Shown here one piece after another: positions 34,079 to 45,775 of a DNA stretch of 64,000 nucleotides (position 1 is its first letter; each line of letters begins with the position of its first letter). Below the pieces are notes generated by a model. The model had not been told where the DNA came from, did no database searches, and saw only the letters and a program-made list of their open reading frames with translations. The position numbers and the translations under genes are program-made. The stretch is from Allium sativum. Lineage: Eukaryota > Streptophyta > Magnoliopsida > Asparagales > Amaryllidaceae. Where the stretch lies: contig CM060912.1 of NCBI GenBank assembly GCA_030737875.1, positions 122,216,993-122,280,992 on the forward strand, read 5' to 3'.

Positions 34079-34941
34079 TAGGGATGGAAATGGGGCGGGT
34101 CAAGAGCCCAAACCCGGTTGACCCACCCCTGTTTTGACCCATTTTGACCCGCCCTATTGGGTCTTCGAAATGGGTAGACCCACGACCCGCTTTTGGTGGT
34201 CTGGGTCTAGGGTCGGGTCTGGGGCACGGCTAACTCACCATAACCCGACCCGCATTATTGAAACTTCACTGAAACATGTTATAACTATAATGATTAGTTG
34301 TTAACTGTAACGACCCGCATTCTACGCATCATAAGATCGTAGAATATTTATTTCTGTCACATACGAAGTCGTATGGTCATGTAACTTTGAGAGACGACTA
34401 CTGGGGTCATTTCCCATGTTCATGATTTTTCCCGGTTTTTAAATGACCATTTTACCCCTAGTTGGCACTGTTTTGGCCATAACTTTTGACTGGAAAGGAA
34501 TTTTGACCTGAAACCACTTCCATTGGCTCCGGATGATGGTTTCTCTTTCCGTAGAGTGGTCACATTAGCCAAACGGACTCACCGTTTGGGAGATATGGCT
34601 GAAACAAGTTTCAGATGGTGAAAAACAGCTTAATTGGGCCTAACCGGGTGATTAGCAGCTAGGCCCAGAGGGGAATTTCGGGTTTAGAGGTATAGGAGGA
34701 CTGATTAGGGTTAGGTTATCACTTTCATTTCAGTTTTGAGCCGCCACAAACCTTCTTGAGACCTTAGTAATGGCTTCCATCCTCTAAAACCACTCCAAAA
34801 CACATTTTTAGTGAAGATTAAGCCTAAACTACATCAAAACAAGGCCAAATAGCAACAAAGCAAGGTTGGAGCTGCTGCTATACATAGGAATTCGACCCAA
34901 ACAGAGGATACTTCAGATTTGGTGTTTCATTTGTGGCCAAG

Positions 34942-34947
34942 GTGAGT
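34942..34947 (+). promoter_or_regulatory. Strong splice-donor-like site in E2 5' LTR
   Basis: CCAAG/GTGAGT, nearly the full consensus for a 5' splice site. Pairing with the acceptor at 37092 would define a 2,151-bp leader intron that removes the LTR remainder and the primer-binding site. Confidence 0.5.
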
Positions 34948-35684
34948 GATTTGCATAGTTTTTGCACTAATTACGGTGATTAAGGGTAATTAGTGAAGAT
35001 TAGCGAATTTATACGTAAATAAATTCTGGAAAAATTCTTAAAATTCTAAAATAATGTTTTAAGGCTCTGTTAGAAATTTGGGTTAATTTCGATGTGTTTT
35101 GCTAATTGTATGCTTGAACATGATTAAGAGTGATTAGGGGAAAATGAGGAGTTCTAGCTATGTTTGATCTATTTTAAATCTATCAAATTGTCGTTATGGT
35201 GTTTGCAATTGATGTTACATGTTGCTATGACTCTATGGTATGTTTCATGACTAATTAGAATAGTTAAATTGGTCGAAAACGTCGTCGAATGGCGTAGAAA
35301 GCTCGCTGGAAAGTTGCAGAAGTGTGCAGGTTCCGAACCGGTTCGGATCGGAGAAAGGGGTCGGATCGGATTTGTGAACTGACCAAGGGAATTCGAACTG
35401 GATTGGAACTTGTCACTGGAGGAGGCTTGGCGAGAAGGAAGGCCGTTTACTTAGGGTTGGAGTTGGACAGAGGATCGGATCGGAGCTATGGAGCAGGATC
35501 GGATCGGATCGGAGTAAGCTAAAGAGTGGGATCGGATCGGATAAGGGGATCGGGTCGGGTAGCCGAACTGAACCAAGGTGGTGGCATCTCCAGTAGCGTG
35601 GAACTTCAGGGACAACAAGGGAGACCCGGACCGCGACTCTGATGGACTCGGAAGTAGTTGAAGAAACGGCGGCAGGAGCAAGAC

Positions 35685-35800
35685 ACCCGAACCGAACCGA
35701 GTGGAGAACCCGAACCGAAGGAGCACCGAACCGGATGGAGTATTGTGACCCGAACCGAACCGAGTGGAGGACCCGAACCGAAGGAGCACCGAACCAGATT
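35685..35800 (+). repeat. 63-bp tandem duplication in E2 LTR (copy at 61019-61134)
   Basis: Two units starting ACCCGAACCGAACCGAGTGG at 35685 and 35748, dominated by CCGAACCGAA words. Present identically placed in the 3' LTR. Confidence 0.85.
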
Positions 35801-36899
35801 GGAGCTGCGATTACGCGACGACTCTTTTGAAGACCAACTCCAATTCGACCAAACCCGAGATGCATAGGAAGTCCAAATGAGAAGTTAGAGCTCAAGATTC
35901 AGATGGGAATCAACGAGTTCGCTTCATGGTTGGGCTTTGCTGCGGGACGCGTGTTAAGGGGTTATCGATGTCTATAGCTTAGGACCACTATGGTAGGAGG
36001 TACGAAGGCGGATTCAGGGCCATTATGGCATCGGTAGAACCAAGGGCTACGACCAATGAAGTGGGTCATTGAAATGTTTGGTCATGACTCCAAGTGTTTG
36101 GCTTGGTCACAGCAGGGTTTCTACAAGTCGGGATCCGTCGTTGCCTCAGTTTGTCTAGTGTTCCAAAGTGGTAGATATCGTATGCTTTACGCACTGAGTG
36201 AGAGATGTGAGGATGGTTGCTATGGATGATTTGTTTGCTATCATTGTGACATGCACACCCCACCCCCGTATTCTTACACTATTCATTATGGCGCCTCGGA
36301 GTATTGTACGGTATGTGGTACTAACTCTTTGGTTGCAGGTCCAGGTTCAGATATGGTTTAGTATACCTGTTATCATTCTGTTTAGATGCTTATCGCTCAC
36401 ACCAGGCTTTATATCTGACCCAAAGTTTTATGTCTCTTCTTATTACTCTGGGTGCTCACACGAGCAGACTAGAGACAGGTTAGCTGGTGATGCACGTGTA
36501 GATTATCCGGAGACGAGCAGGAGGCTTCCACGTAATATATAGTATTCTCCCTGTGTTGTTGAAGATCACTGCTTAGGCATTGGTGGTGCATCTTCTGCTT
36601 TGGTTTTCTTTTGTTAGAGACAGTAAATTTTGGAAAGTTGTAATAAGCTGTATTTGGATTTCCGCTGCTCTGATGTTAACATTGATTATTAGTTATCAGC
36701 TTATGCACTGTCTCGCCTGTTTTATGTCAAGTATGTTATTATTATATTTTATTCCATGCGCTGTGAGACATTCTACAGGTTCCTTGATTAGTTCATTCTC
36801 TTCTTTCCTTTCTCCTGACGACCGTCTTGTGCTAGTCGGGCATGTGTACAGCGCACTTTTGGAGGAAATGCAGACTGGTGCGGGGCGGGCCATCACACT

Positions 36900-36911
36900 T
36901 GGTATCAGAGC
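36900..36911 (+). promoter_or_regulatory. E2 primer-binding site (tRNA-iMet)
   Basis: TGGTATCAGAGC two bases after the 5' LTR end, the same as in E1. Confidence 0.93.
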
Positions 36912-37077
36912 TCTAGGTTGCGTAGTTAACCTAGGGAAGTTATCAGGGAGAGATAAGATACGTATACGAGAGAGCGTATTTGTGATTACTTTGGTTTTTA
37001 AAAGCTATATATATATATACTATTAGTAGTATAAGGACGAAGTCGTACTGCACTAGCACCACTATGGAGTCGTTAAT

Positions 37078-37092
37078 CGTTTCCTTTTTCAG
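37078..37092 (+). promoter_or_regulatory. Candidate splice acceptor just upstream of E2 gag ATG
   Basis: CGTTTCCTTTTTCAG is followed after seven bases by the ATG at 37100 (MSRYTRGAGRG). An upstream in-frame ATG at 37064 would be removed if this acceptor is used, which is why I place the start at 37100. E1 has the same layout at 2185/2187. Confidence 0.5.
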
Positions 37093-37099
37093 ATTGACG

Positions 37100-38583
37100 A
37101 TGAGCCGATATACTAGAGGTGCTGGTAGGGGAGCCAATAATGGGAATGCTGCTGACATGAGGACGATGTTTACTGACCTCATGAGAGAGATGCTTAGAGA
37201 TGTACAGAGGGCAGCTCCCAATGGTGGAAATGGTGGTGGTCCAATAGTGCAGGCGCCGAGGGTCGACTTCGCCAAGTTGAATAAGGATTATACTAGCCTT
37301 GGTGGGAAGTCGTTTCACGGAACGGAGTCGGCCACGGATGTTCAAGATTGGTTGGATAGTTGCGAACGTATCTTCGAGGATTTGGGTATCGAGGATGCGA
37401 TGAAGAGAAAGCTAGCGTCCCGTCAGCTGCAAGGGCGGGCAATGAATTGGTGGAATGCTATAAAGGCAGCTACTCCCGAAGATCAGATTACTTGGGAGCA
37501 GTTTAAAGCTCGCTTTAGCGAGAAGTTCATTCCAGCTGCTCAGAAGTCAGTGCTGTTTAAGAAATTCTTGGAGCTCAAGCAGAATGGCAGAGCTGTCTCG
37601 GAGTACATTGCTGAATTCGACACTTTGTCGAAGTATGGGTTATCTCTTATTGATACTGCCGAGAAGAAGAATGAGAAATTCATAACTGGTTTGGATCAGT
37701 ACTTAGGGGAAAAGCTTATTAACCACATCGATGAGACGTTTGAGTCGATTGTGGGGAAAGCATTAAGATCAGAAAGTCTCTACCCTAAGTCGAAGACTGA
37801 GGTTGCATCTGCAGATGAGCCAAAGCCACAAGCAAGTGGTGGAGGCAAGGGTGGTTCCCAGAATAAGAGAAAGCAGAACCAAGCTAAGGAAGTCCAGAAG
37901 AAAAAGAATAAGCAAGATGTTGAGTGCTTCAGCTGTGGTAAGAAGGGCCATTATGCTAGTAATTGTCGGGCCAAGCCAGCGGATAGGAAGTGCTTCAACT
38001 GTGGCCAAATGGGACATCACAAGGACAAGTGTCCACAGCCCCCTAAGGAAAAGCAAATGGTGAAAGCCTACGCTCTTAATGCTATTCCTTCTTCGTCGAA
38101 TGCCCCAACAGCGGCGGAGAAGGGAAAGAATGTCATCATTCTAGGTATGCTTTCTGTTTATGATGTTCCTGTTAGAGTTTTGTTTGATACCGGAGCTTCC
38201 AGTTCTTTCATATCTAGTGACCTGGTAGATAGGTTGGGATTGGAGCCCGAGATTGTCGATAGACCTTTAGTAGTGACGAACCCGATTGGTGGTTCGACTA
38301 GCCTTAGCATGATTTGTCGTAATGTGGTCTTATCGAGTCATGGATGCATGTTTGTTTGTGATTGCTTTGTTTTGGGCTTTACTGGGTTTGGCATTATTTT
38401 GGGAGTAGATTGGCTCCAAAGATACGGGGTGGTGGTAGACTGTGAGGGCTTGTTGGTGACAGCTAGAGCGGATGATGGGCGGAGGATAGTGTTTGGTGGT
38501 CTACCCAGTAAGGGGGTATTGGCTAGTTTTCTAAACTCCCTCGACATTCCGCATAGTGAGTTGTCAGGTTTGCCCGTGGTTGG
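37100..38583 (+). pseudogene. E2 gag-protease segment (open, cut by E6)
   Basis: Gag domain (FHGTESATDVQDWLDSCERI, then MNWWNAI) at roughly residues 55-230. Two CCHC knuckles begin at residues 276 (CFSCGKKGHYASNC) and 298 (CFNCGQMGHHKDKC). The retropepsin active site DTGAS is at residue 363, followed by the chromovirus-typical NPIGGSTSLSMIC and ILGVDWL. Gag forms the particle and protease cuts the polyprotein. The frame is open until E6 inserts at GTTGG (38579-38583), between protease and RT, and resumes in register at 42607. Start chosen at 37100 as explained for the acceptor; 37064 is the alternative. Confidence 0.92.
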
Positions 38584-38892
38584 TGTGACACCCCGTATGT
38601 TTACATCTTAAAAAGTAAGAAATTTACATACGTATACGATGATACGCAAAGCATATAAACCAGTAAAGCATGTAGATAAAAGATGTTCTGTTTATACTTC
38701 TAGAATTAAGGTAAACGGGATTCAACATTGCATTCGTCTCGGAAAAATACGCGAAATAGAGTCCGAGTTTTCGAGAATCGGAGTCCATATGACCCGTTAA
38801 GGGCCCAAAGAAGATTTCTGAAAATGTGAAATTCGGAAATCAGTTTGAAAAACCAGATCTGGGGGTAGGCGGGAATTTTCCCCGCCTAGGCC

Positions 38893-38960
38893 ATGTCGAC
38901 AGGGCTGTCGACAGGCCTGTCGACTTGGGCCAAGACCAAGTCGACATGCCTGTCGACAGG
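38893..38960 (+). repeat. Cluster of five GTCGAC palindromes in E6
   Basis: GTCGAC occurs five times in about 65 bp. TGTCGACTTGG (38918-38928) and CCAAGTCGACA (38936-38946) form a perfect 11-bp hairpin with a 7-base loop. Confidence 0.85.
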
Positions 38961-39099
38961 GTGTGGCCGGGGCAATTTGCCTGGCGCACCTGTTTGTCTC
39001 ACCTGGTCTTGTGCATAGCCTGATTCTGGAAGCTTCCGAGATCTGATGGTCCTAATCTATCCTAGATCTAATCCTATGGCCTAAAACACCCCTAATCTC

Positions 39100-39107
39100 T
39101 ATAAAAA
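39100..39107 (+). promoter_or_regulatory. TATA box of E6 LTR
   Basis: TATAAAAA in CTCTATAAAAACACCCC, the same context as the E1 LTR TATA box. A GTAAGT donor-like site follows at 39365. Confidence 0.55.
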
Positions 39108-40457
39108 CACCCCTAAGCCCCCCCAAAACCCTCATAACTCACCCTCTCCACGAAGTGCTGCCCAAATGCCAAGTGATCATGGCCTCCATTCCCTTTTCCT
39201 AAAGCCTAAGTACTCAAATCGGGTTCAAATCAAGTAGTGCAGGCTAGCTACACCAAATGGAAGGAAGAGCATCGTTGCTATGCGGGTTTCATGACGATTC
39301 TTCAACAAAGGAGGCACCTTTCTTAGCCAAGATGATTCATGCCTCTTTCCCTAGGCCGAACTATGTAAGTTCTAGCTACTTTTAGATGGAAACGGTAGTT
39401 TTGATAATGACATGGGATAAAATGAGGCTAAACATGATTATGCGAACCCATATGAACCTTACCTTGCCTCTTGTGTTCATGTTTATGGTTTTAGGCTATG
39501 GGAGTGACTTAATCATGCCTCTCATGCTATGCATAACCTAGTTTAACTTGCAAGTTTGGATCTTTATGCATGAAATGCTAGCATGAACCTTTAGGGACCA
39601 TTTTTACTAGTGAAACATTGGCTAAGATTCGGTTTTGGGCTTATGCATGTTTATGAACCCAAACCCCTAATGTTAACACGCAAGATTGTGGCCAAATCCT
39701 TTATGACATTATGCATACTTATGGCCCATTTCCTTTTCTTCTCATGTTATGCATGCTTGTGGCCAAACCATTATGAACCTATGCATGTTTTGAGCCAAAC
39801 TCTCATGATACTATGCATGTTTGGGGTCATTGTGTAGCATAGTATCTCTACGATGTCACTCGTCCATTCTTGCGTTGGAACACGATTTGGGTTGAGGTTA
39901 GACAAGCGTGAATATAGCATGAAAAACTTAACTCGAAGTTGCATGAGAACATGATAGGCGAGCTAAACTTGGCATGAACCATAATTTGGGTAAAGGGGTA
40001 TAAACGTGATAACATGTGACGTTAAATATGACATGTGAATACTTGAAAACATAACTTGTAATGTAACATGGAAGTTGACATGTAAGTATGCATAAAAACA
40101 TAAGCTTGGGAATTTACCTATTAAGTTAGGTCTACCCATTGGGAATTTACCTATTAAGTTAGGTCTACCCAATTGCTTGAAAACTTAACTATGAACATGA
40201 TACTAGACTAAACATGAAAGTGGCCAACTCGAGGTTGGGTTGAGTTTGCAACGTAAAACTACCCGGAACCGACCGGCCTAACTAGTAGTTGCAAACAATA
40301 GGACTCAATGTGAGAAGTTGGTCATGTTGTGCTTGAACCCGAGGTTAGACCAAGTTGTGGTGTAAATCTACCCGGACCCGCCCGGCTTAACTAGTAACCA
40401 CAACAAAGTCTAATGTGAGAGGTTGGGGTGCATTAAATAATTGATGCCACATAATAG

Positions 40458-40830
40458 GGTTAAGTTAATTTGATTAATGAGGCTTAACCAAATATGATAT
40501 GGACAAATGGGTTAAGTAATTTGATTAGGCTAATGATACTTAACAAAACATAATAAGCTTGGGTAGGTTAAGTAACTTGATTTGCCTAATGATGCTTGAC
40601 CGATTTGACTCGGTAATTTGACAGGGTCAAGTTAATTTATATAATTAACCAATCTAAAATGATAATTAGACGAGGTTAAGTTATGGATTGCTTGATATAC
40701 TTAGCCAGCTTGACACATGGTTTGTAGGGTTAAGTCTTGGACTTGGATACTTAGCCAATTTTGACATGGTTGGTAGACGAGCTAAGTTATGAACTTAAGT
40801 GACACTTAACCCATTAGATAAAACCTAATT
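40458..40830 (+). repeat. About 55-bp GGTTAAGT repeat, seven diverged copies, in E6
   Basis: Units starting near 40458, 40509, 40566, 40623, 40675, 40729 and 40789 carry GGTTAAGT early and CTTAACC/CTTAGCC later. The E1 LTR has only about two such units (near 830 and 888). Confidence 0.7.
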
Positions 40831-42606
40831 CAGAGGATTAGGAGAATAACCATAGTTAACAAGGGTAATGGAAATAAGGCTAAGTGGTAAACCTTAGTTA
40901 AAGGAAACTAAGTAATAATTCTTAGTCAAGGAAATCTGGACCACTTCTGAGACAGATTAGTAACCCGATACGTTAGGTCAACGTTTAAGTATGCATGGAG
41001 GAGCAGGCTATCTGATTTAGATAAAGGCTCCAACGAACTGGGTAACGAAGCAGCGGCTTCGGGGAACGTGAGGATATTCTTGGGATCCCTCCGTGTGCTG
41101 CCAGGTCATTATACTAGGCTCACGGGAGGTTGAGGTCTGCGGTAGAAGAACCAAGAATATGCCTTGGTTGCTATGCGAGCGACCTAAAGACTGGGGTGGA
41201 TAGCAGTGAGTCGACGAATACATAAGGTGCCCGAGATAGCAAGTTCGTCGATCATCTACCATCTTGAGTCAAGCGTATACGTACGGAAAGGCAGGGAACA
41301 CCCAACAGACCATAATTGCTATCTAATTATGGGTGAGGTAGGCCGTAGGATGTGGGCTGGCCGGAGTGTAGTTCTCATGCAAGATTTTCTCTTGTGTTGC
41401 CTTTCACTAGTTGAGGGAGGGGTCTCGTGGGACCATAGCCACGTGTAGAAAAGCAGACCTTAGTATCTGCATCGGCAGATAAATCTAAAGCTCCCGACCG
41501 AGTCCTGTATTTCTTGGTTTGCCCTGTGACTGGACTCGGGTGGCACGATGTGTTACATGTGCGTATAGTAATAGAAAACGATTCACGATGGATGCGGGGG
41601 AAAAAGGGCGCGGTTGAGGGTTAGCGTAACCCCTAGTGGCCTAGGTGGTTTAACCCAAACCGAAATACGAAAGCGTGCAATAGGTAAGCGTAATCCCTAG
41701 TGGTGCTAGGTGGCGTAGGTCCTAGTAGTTCAAACGATGATTCATATGGAAGAGCCTAGCTAGAATAAGGGTGACAGTCCAAACGATTCCAAGGATAATA
41801 CGACATGAGGAAGCCCGTACGAAGTACGGCAAAGGACTGAACCTATATACATGGAAAGAAACATATGACTTGAGTAACCTATATACATGCGATATATTAG
41901 GTTGACATGGACCATTACACGACTTTGAGTAAGGGACATTCCTGGTTAACACATAACAAGGTTGGGATACTAGGGCGGAGGGTGTAGAGCAGATATATGT
42001 GTTAGAACTAGGAAGAATATACATAATAGATACCGGGGAATGTTAGACGGGGCAGATACCTTGGGATAATGTACGCGATAGAGGTCTAGTGATGTTATAC
42101 CCTGGCTTAGTCTATCTATCTTGTAGTTATCCTTATGTTTACTTTCAGTTTATGCATGTCATGTTACCTTTACCTGTTTTTATACTGGAAGTAGATAGGA
42201 CTTACTCAGTCTTTTTGACTGACCCGTTTTGTTTCGCCTCTTTTCTTCCGTTCCCCCCCAGGTTACAGGGAGGAAACAATGCTGTTTGGTTCAGACTTCT
42301 TCTGTTTGAAGGTCATCATGGATGGCTTGGACTTTCTTGGCTATGGCTACTTTACTGTTTTATTTGGGGAATAATGTATTAAAAAGTCTTTATGCTTCTC
42401 TACTATTGCAAGACAGGTTTTGATGTACTCTGATGTAAAAGGCTTTAGACCTTATTTATCCATGTTTATGAAAGTTTGATTTTACTTCCGCTATTTATAT
42501 ATGTTCTGTCTTGTGATATTTCTATGCATGTTTACCAATAATGCCCCTCTAAAGCTAGTGCATTCCCTTGCGAGTGACCCTAGCGGAGGCGGGGTGTTAC
42601 AGTTGG

Positions 42607-44507
42607 CCAGTATCCGGATGTTTTCGAAGAAGTGACCGGACTTCCACCACACCGAGAGATTGAGTTTCGTATTGATTTGGTAAAGGATGCCAGGCCTATA
42701 GTGATGCCACTTCGTCGTATGGCACCAAGGGAGCAGCGAGAGCTTGAGGTGCAAGTCAGCGATCTTTTGAAGAAGGGATTTATCAGAAGGAGTGTTTCTG
42801 AATGGGGAGCACCAGTTGTGTTTGCTACCAAGGCGGATGGTTCCCTTCGTTTGTGTGTAGACTACCGCGAGTTGAATAAAGTGACGAGGAAGAACAAGTA
42901 TCCTCTACCGCGGATAGATGATTTGTTTGATCAGTTGAGTGGCGCGAGAGTATTTTCTCAGTTGGATCTCGCGACAGGTTTTCATCAGCTTAGAGTGGAA
43001 GCTGAGAGTATAGCTAAGACGGCATTTCGGACGCCGTCTGGATTTTATGAGTGGTTGGTCATGCCATTCGGGCTGACCAATGCCCCAGCATATTTTGTGG
43101 ATCTTATGAATAGGGTATTCAGAGATCAGTTGAATAAGTTTGTCCTTGTGTTCGTTGATGATATTTTGGTCTATTCGAGGACAGAGGAAGAACACAAGGA
43201 ACATTTAAGAGTAGTGATGGAGGTGTTGAGAAAACACCAATTGAAAGCAAAGTTTTCTAAGTGTCACTTCTGGAAGAGGGAAGTGAGGTTCTTGGGCCAT
43301 GTTGTATCAGAGGATGGTATTGCCGTGGACCCGGCAAAGGTGGCTACGGTACAGGATTGGCCTACGCCCAAGAATGCAACAGATGTAAGAAGTTTCTTGG
43401 GGTTAGTGGGATATTATCGTAAGTTTATCCAAGGTTTCTCCAAGATAGCAGTGCCATTGACCCAGTTGACCAAGAAGAATCAAGCTTTCGTCTGGGATGA
43501 AAGGTGCGAGAATGCATTCAAAAGTCTAAAGGACAAGTTGACAAGCGCACCAGTGTTAGTCATTCCTAAGGGGGATGAAGAGATGACGGTATACACGGAT
43601 GCCTGTGGTACCGGACTGGGTGATGTATTGATGCAAGGCGGTAGGGTTGTAGCTTACGCAAGTCGGCAATTGAAACCGCACGAGAGAAGATACCCTACCC
43701 ATGATTTAGAATTGGCAGCAATCGTGTTCGCGTTAAAGATGTGGAGACACTATCTCTTGGGAGAAAGATTTGAGCTGTTTACAGATCATAAGTCGTTAAA
43801 GTATTTCTTCTCTCAGAAAGATCTGAATCTCCGTCAGCAGAGATGGTTAGAGTTCTTAGCTTCCTATGATTTTGACATCGCATACACACCAGGAAAGGGC
43901 AATGCGGTGGCTGATGCATTGAGCAGAAGACATGCCAGCTTGGGGGCTATGTTCCTTGAATGGAAGCAACTGGAGTTTATCGCGGGGTTTGATTTCAGAC
44001 CAAAGTGCGAATTGGATCCAGAAATGTTAGCAAGTTTGACGATCAGACCCACTTTGATTGAGCGGATCGGCTCTAGTCAGAGGGACGATCCTAACCTATT
44101 GGAAATCATCTCCAAGTTAGAGATGGGTATCGATGAGGAGATGAACAAGTATGGGCTTGATCGAGATGGATGGCTTAGAAAGAATGGAAAACTTGTTGTA
44201 CCCAATGTCAATGGACTGAGGGATGAAGTGCTTAAAGAATGTCATCACTCAAAGTTGACTATACATCCCGGTGGTAATAAAATGAATAGAGACATGAAAC
44301 AGACTTACTACTGGGAAGGAATGAAAAGAGACGTTGGGAAGTTTATATCCAAATGCATGAATTGCCAGTTAGTTAAAGCCGAGCAAAAGAAGCCTAGTGG
44401 TTTGTTACAGCCATTAGAAATTCCTGAATGGAAATGGGAGCAAGTCTCGATGGATTTCATCGATGGTTTACCAAGGACTAGATCGGGACATGATAGCATT
44501 TGGGTGA
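42607..44507 (+). pseudogene. E2 RT-RNase H-integrase N-terminal segment (open, cut by E3)
   Basis: The frame resumes in register after E6. RT has [32 protein letters not shown] and the FVDD catalytic box (Asp codons 43157-43162). RNase H has [10 protein letters not shown] (Asp at 43598), [18 protein letters not shown] and VADALSRR. The integrase zinc domain has [10 protein letters not shown] followed by CMNC. The first catalytic Asp of integrase is in SMDFIDGLP (44453-44455). E3 interrupts at GGTGA (44503-44507), and the frame resumes at 58494. Confidence 0.93.
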
Positions 44508-45380
44508 TGTTAGACCCAAATGTGGTTCTAACACCCAAATTGATTAGAAACAAGATAAAGTAAAGCAGAAATAAAAAAGAACACACAAGGTTTATAGTGG
44601 TTCGGCGAAGAAATGCCTACGTCCACTTAGTTTTCACTATATTCAGTAATTCAATTACAAATACAATGTAAGATTCGCTCACAACTCACTTTTGTTCACT
44701 CAGAAAGATAAAAACAAGAAATGAAAGATGGTTTGGATTTTCCGGGAGTGAAGGAATTCGAATGATGGAAGTACTTGGATTCTCAAAAGTGCTGAAAAAG
44801 ATCCTTCTCTTTGTCTCTAGTTGGGGTATTTATAGGTGTGAATTTGCCTGAGATGCAATCCGGGTCGGAACACGTGTCATCCATCGCCCTCTCTTCGGGT
44901 TCGGATGGGCCATCAAGCAGACAACGCATCAATGAGATGGACGTTAGGGGTAGGAATTGGTCACATCCGGTCCGGTTCTCCAGGCGACTTTATAGGAGAT
45001 TTTCCTGGATCATGGGTGCGGGTCGGAGACATGCAGGTTGGGGGTTCGGATCGGAATACCCGACCCGAACCGGAGTAGCTTGAACGTCTCTTCTTCTCTA
45101 ATCATACTCCGCTCCGCTCCGAAGTCGTGGCAAGCAGACGGCTTTCCGATCCACCTGAGATTCATTGGCCTTCCGATCCGATCAGGTATGCTTTGCCAAT
45201 TTATCCAGTAAGAGATATCCGATCCGAACAGAGAATTTTACCCGATCCGAACCGATACGCTGCTATCAATCTGAATTGTGAAGCTTCCCTCCGATCCGAA
45301 CCGGAGTCGCATAACTTGAAATACTCTTCAACGGTTGGTTTCTTGACTTTGTGTTGCCTAGTTCACAAAGTAGGCTAACA
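44508..45380 (-). repeat. E3 3' LTR
   Basis: TGTTAG...CTAACA termini; same 873 bp as 57616-58488. Contains GTGGTTCGGC and GCCTACGTCCACTTAG (plus strand), a U5-type block seen in many plant LTR elements, and several CCGATCCGAACCG words. Confidence 0.96.
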
Positions 45381-45394
45381 TTTTGCCCCCTCAA
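45381..45394 (-). promoter_or_regulatory. E3 polypurine tract
   Basis: The minus strand reads TTGAGGGGGCAAAA immediately before the 3' LTR (TGTTAG). This is the plus-strand DNA primer site expected for the family and confirms the minus orientation. Confidence 0.85.
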
Positions 45395-45767
45395 AGGATG
45401 CTTTCGTTGTACAAAGCGTCCTTTGATGTCGTTCAACCAGAATTGTCAAGAGTAATGCATTGATTTCTATTCGGTTCGGCGTCCGATCCGAGTGGCTTTT
45501 CTTCATTTCTGAGCAAATTTGGGAACTCTACTAGCCGTGTAATGCTTCTTGTAGGTATGCTCCTTCTTTACTTCCCTTCTCTTCAATTCAAGTCGGACGC
45601 TAAGTCAATCGCGTGAGATTTCCGCTCGGTTCGGATTCCGATCCGAAGCGTTTTCGTGAGTTAGGTTCTTGGACGTTGGGCCTTCCGAGAGAGTCGTGCT
45701 ACTGGGCTTCCACTCCGGTCCGAGCGGGTGAGATAAAACAGGGAGACGAGGAGTCAACACTATTCTC

Positions 45768-45775
45768 TATATAAA
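45768..45775 (+). promoter_or_regulatory. TATA box of the E3 antisense gene
   Basis: TATATAAA in CTCTATATAAACCC, followed by a pyrimidine-rich leader (CGCCGCCTTCATTCCTTCC). A possible leader intron runs from ATAG/GTAGCT (45901) to TTCAATAG (46758), just before the ATG at 46763. It lies inside the element, outside the LTR, and points opposite to gag-pol. Confidence 0.5.

Larger units (their letters stand above)
34306..36897 (+). repeat. E2 5' LTR
   Basis: Starts TGTAACGACCCG, ends GCCATCACA. Contains a donor-like site at 34942 and a cluster of TCGGATCGG motifs (35330-35560). A 63-bp tandem duplication rich in CCGAACCGAA follows at 35685-35800. No clear TATA box was found. Antisense open frames over the GC-rich repeat occur in both LTRs and are artefacts. 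Confidence 0.95.
38584..42601 (+). mobile_element. E6: 4,018-bp solo LTR inserted in E2 polyprotein
   Basis: Starts TGTGACACCCCG, ends GGGGTGTTACA, and is flanked by GTTGG (38579-38583 and 42602-42606). There is no primer site, coding region or second LTR, so it is a solo LTR left by LTR-LTR recombination. It shares several blocks with the E1 LTR: the CGTCTCGGAAAAATACG block, GGCCAACTCGAGGTTGGG, CTCTATAAAAA, and the end region with TTGACTGACCCGTTTT. It is therefore a related but distinct family. Confidence 0.93.

Noticed and set aside
35413..35895. 160-codon minus-strand frame in E2 LTR (and its copy at 60747-61229)
   Set aside because: It is the antisense of CCGAACCGAA/GGATCGG repeats in the LTR; duplicated only because LTRs are duplicated.
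36198..37026. Hydrophobic frames (36198-36542, 36580-37026) that look like membrane proteins
   Set aside because: They lie in the LTR end and leader of E2, recur in the 3' LTR, and cross the primer-binding site.
37064..37099. Upstream in-frame ATG as the start of E2 gag
   Set aside because: Possible, but it lies before a strong splice acceptor and the conserved-looking start is at 37100; kept only as the alternative.
38338..38547. Minus-strand frame opposite E2 protease
   Set aside because: Shadow of the gag-protease reading frame.
44811..45378. Open frames of 90 and 83 codons in E3 LTR (and 57919-58486)
   Set aside because: Chance frames in the LTR; identical because the LTRs are identical; no domain.
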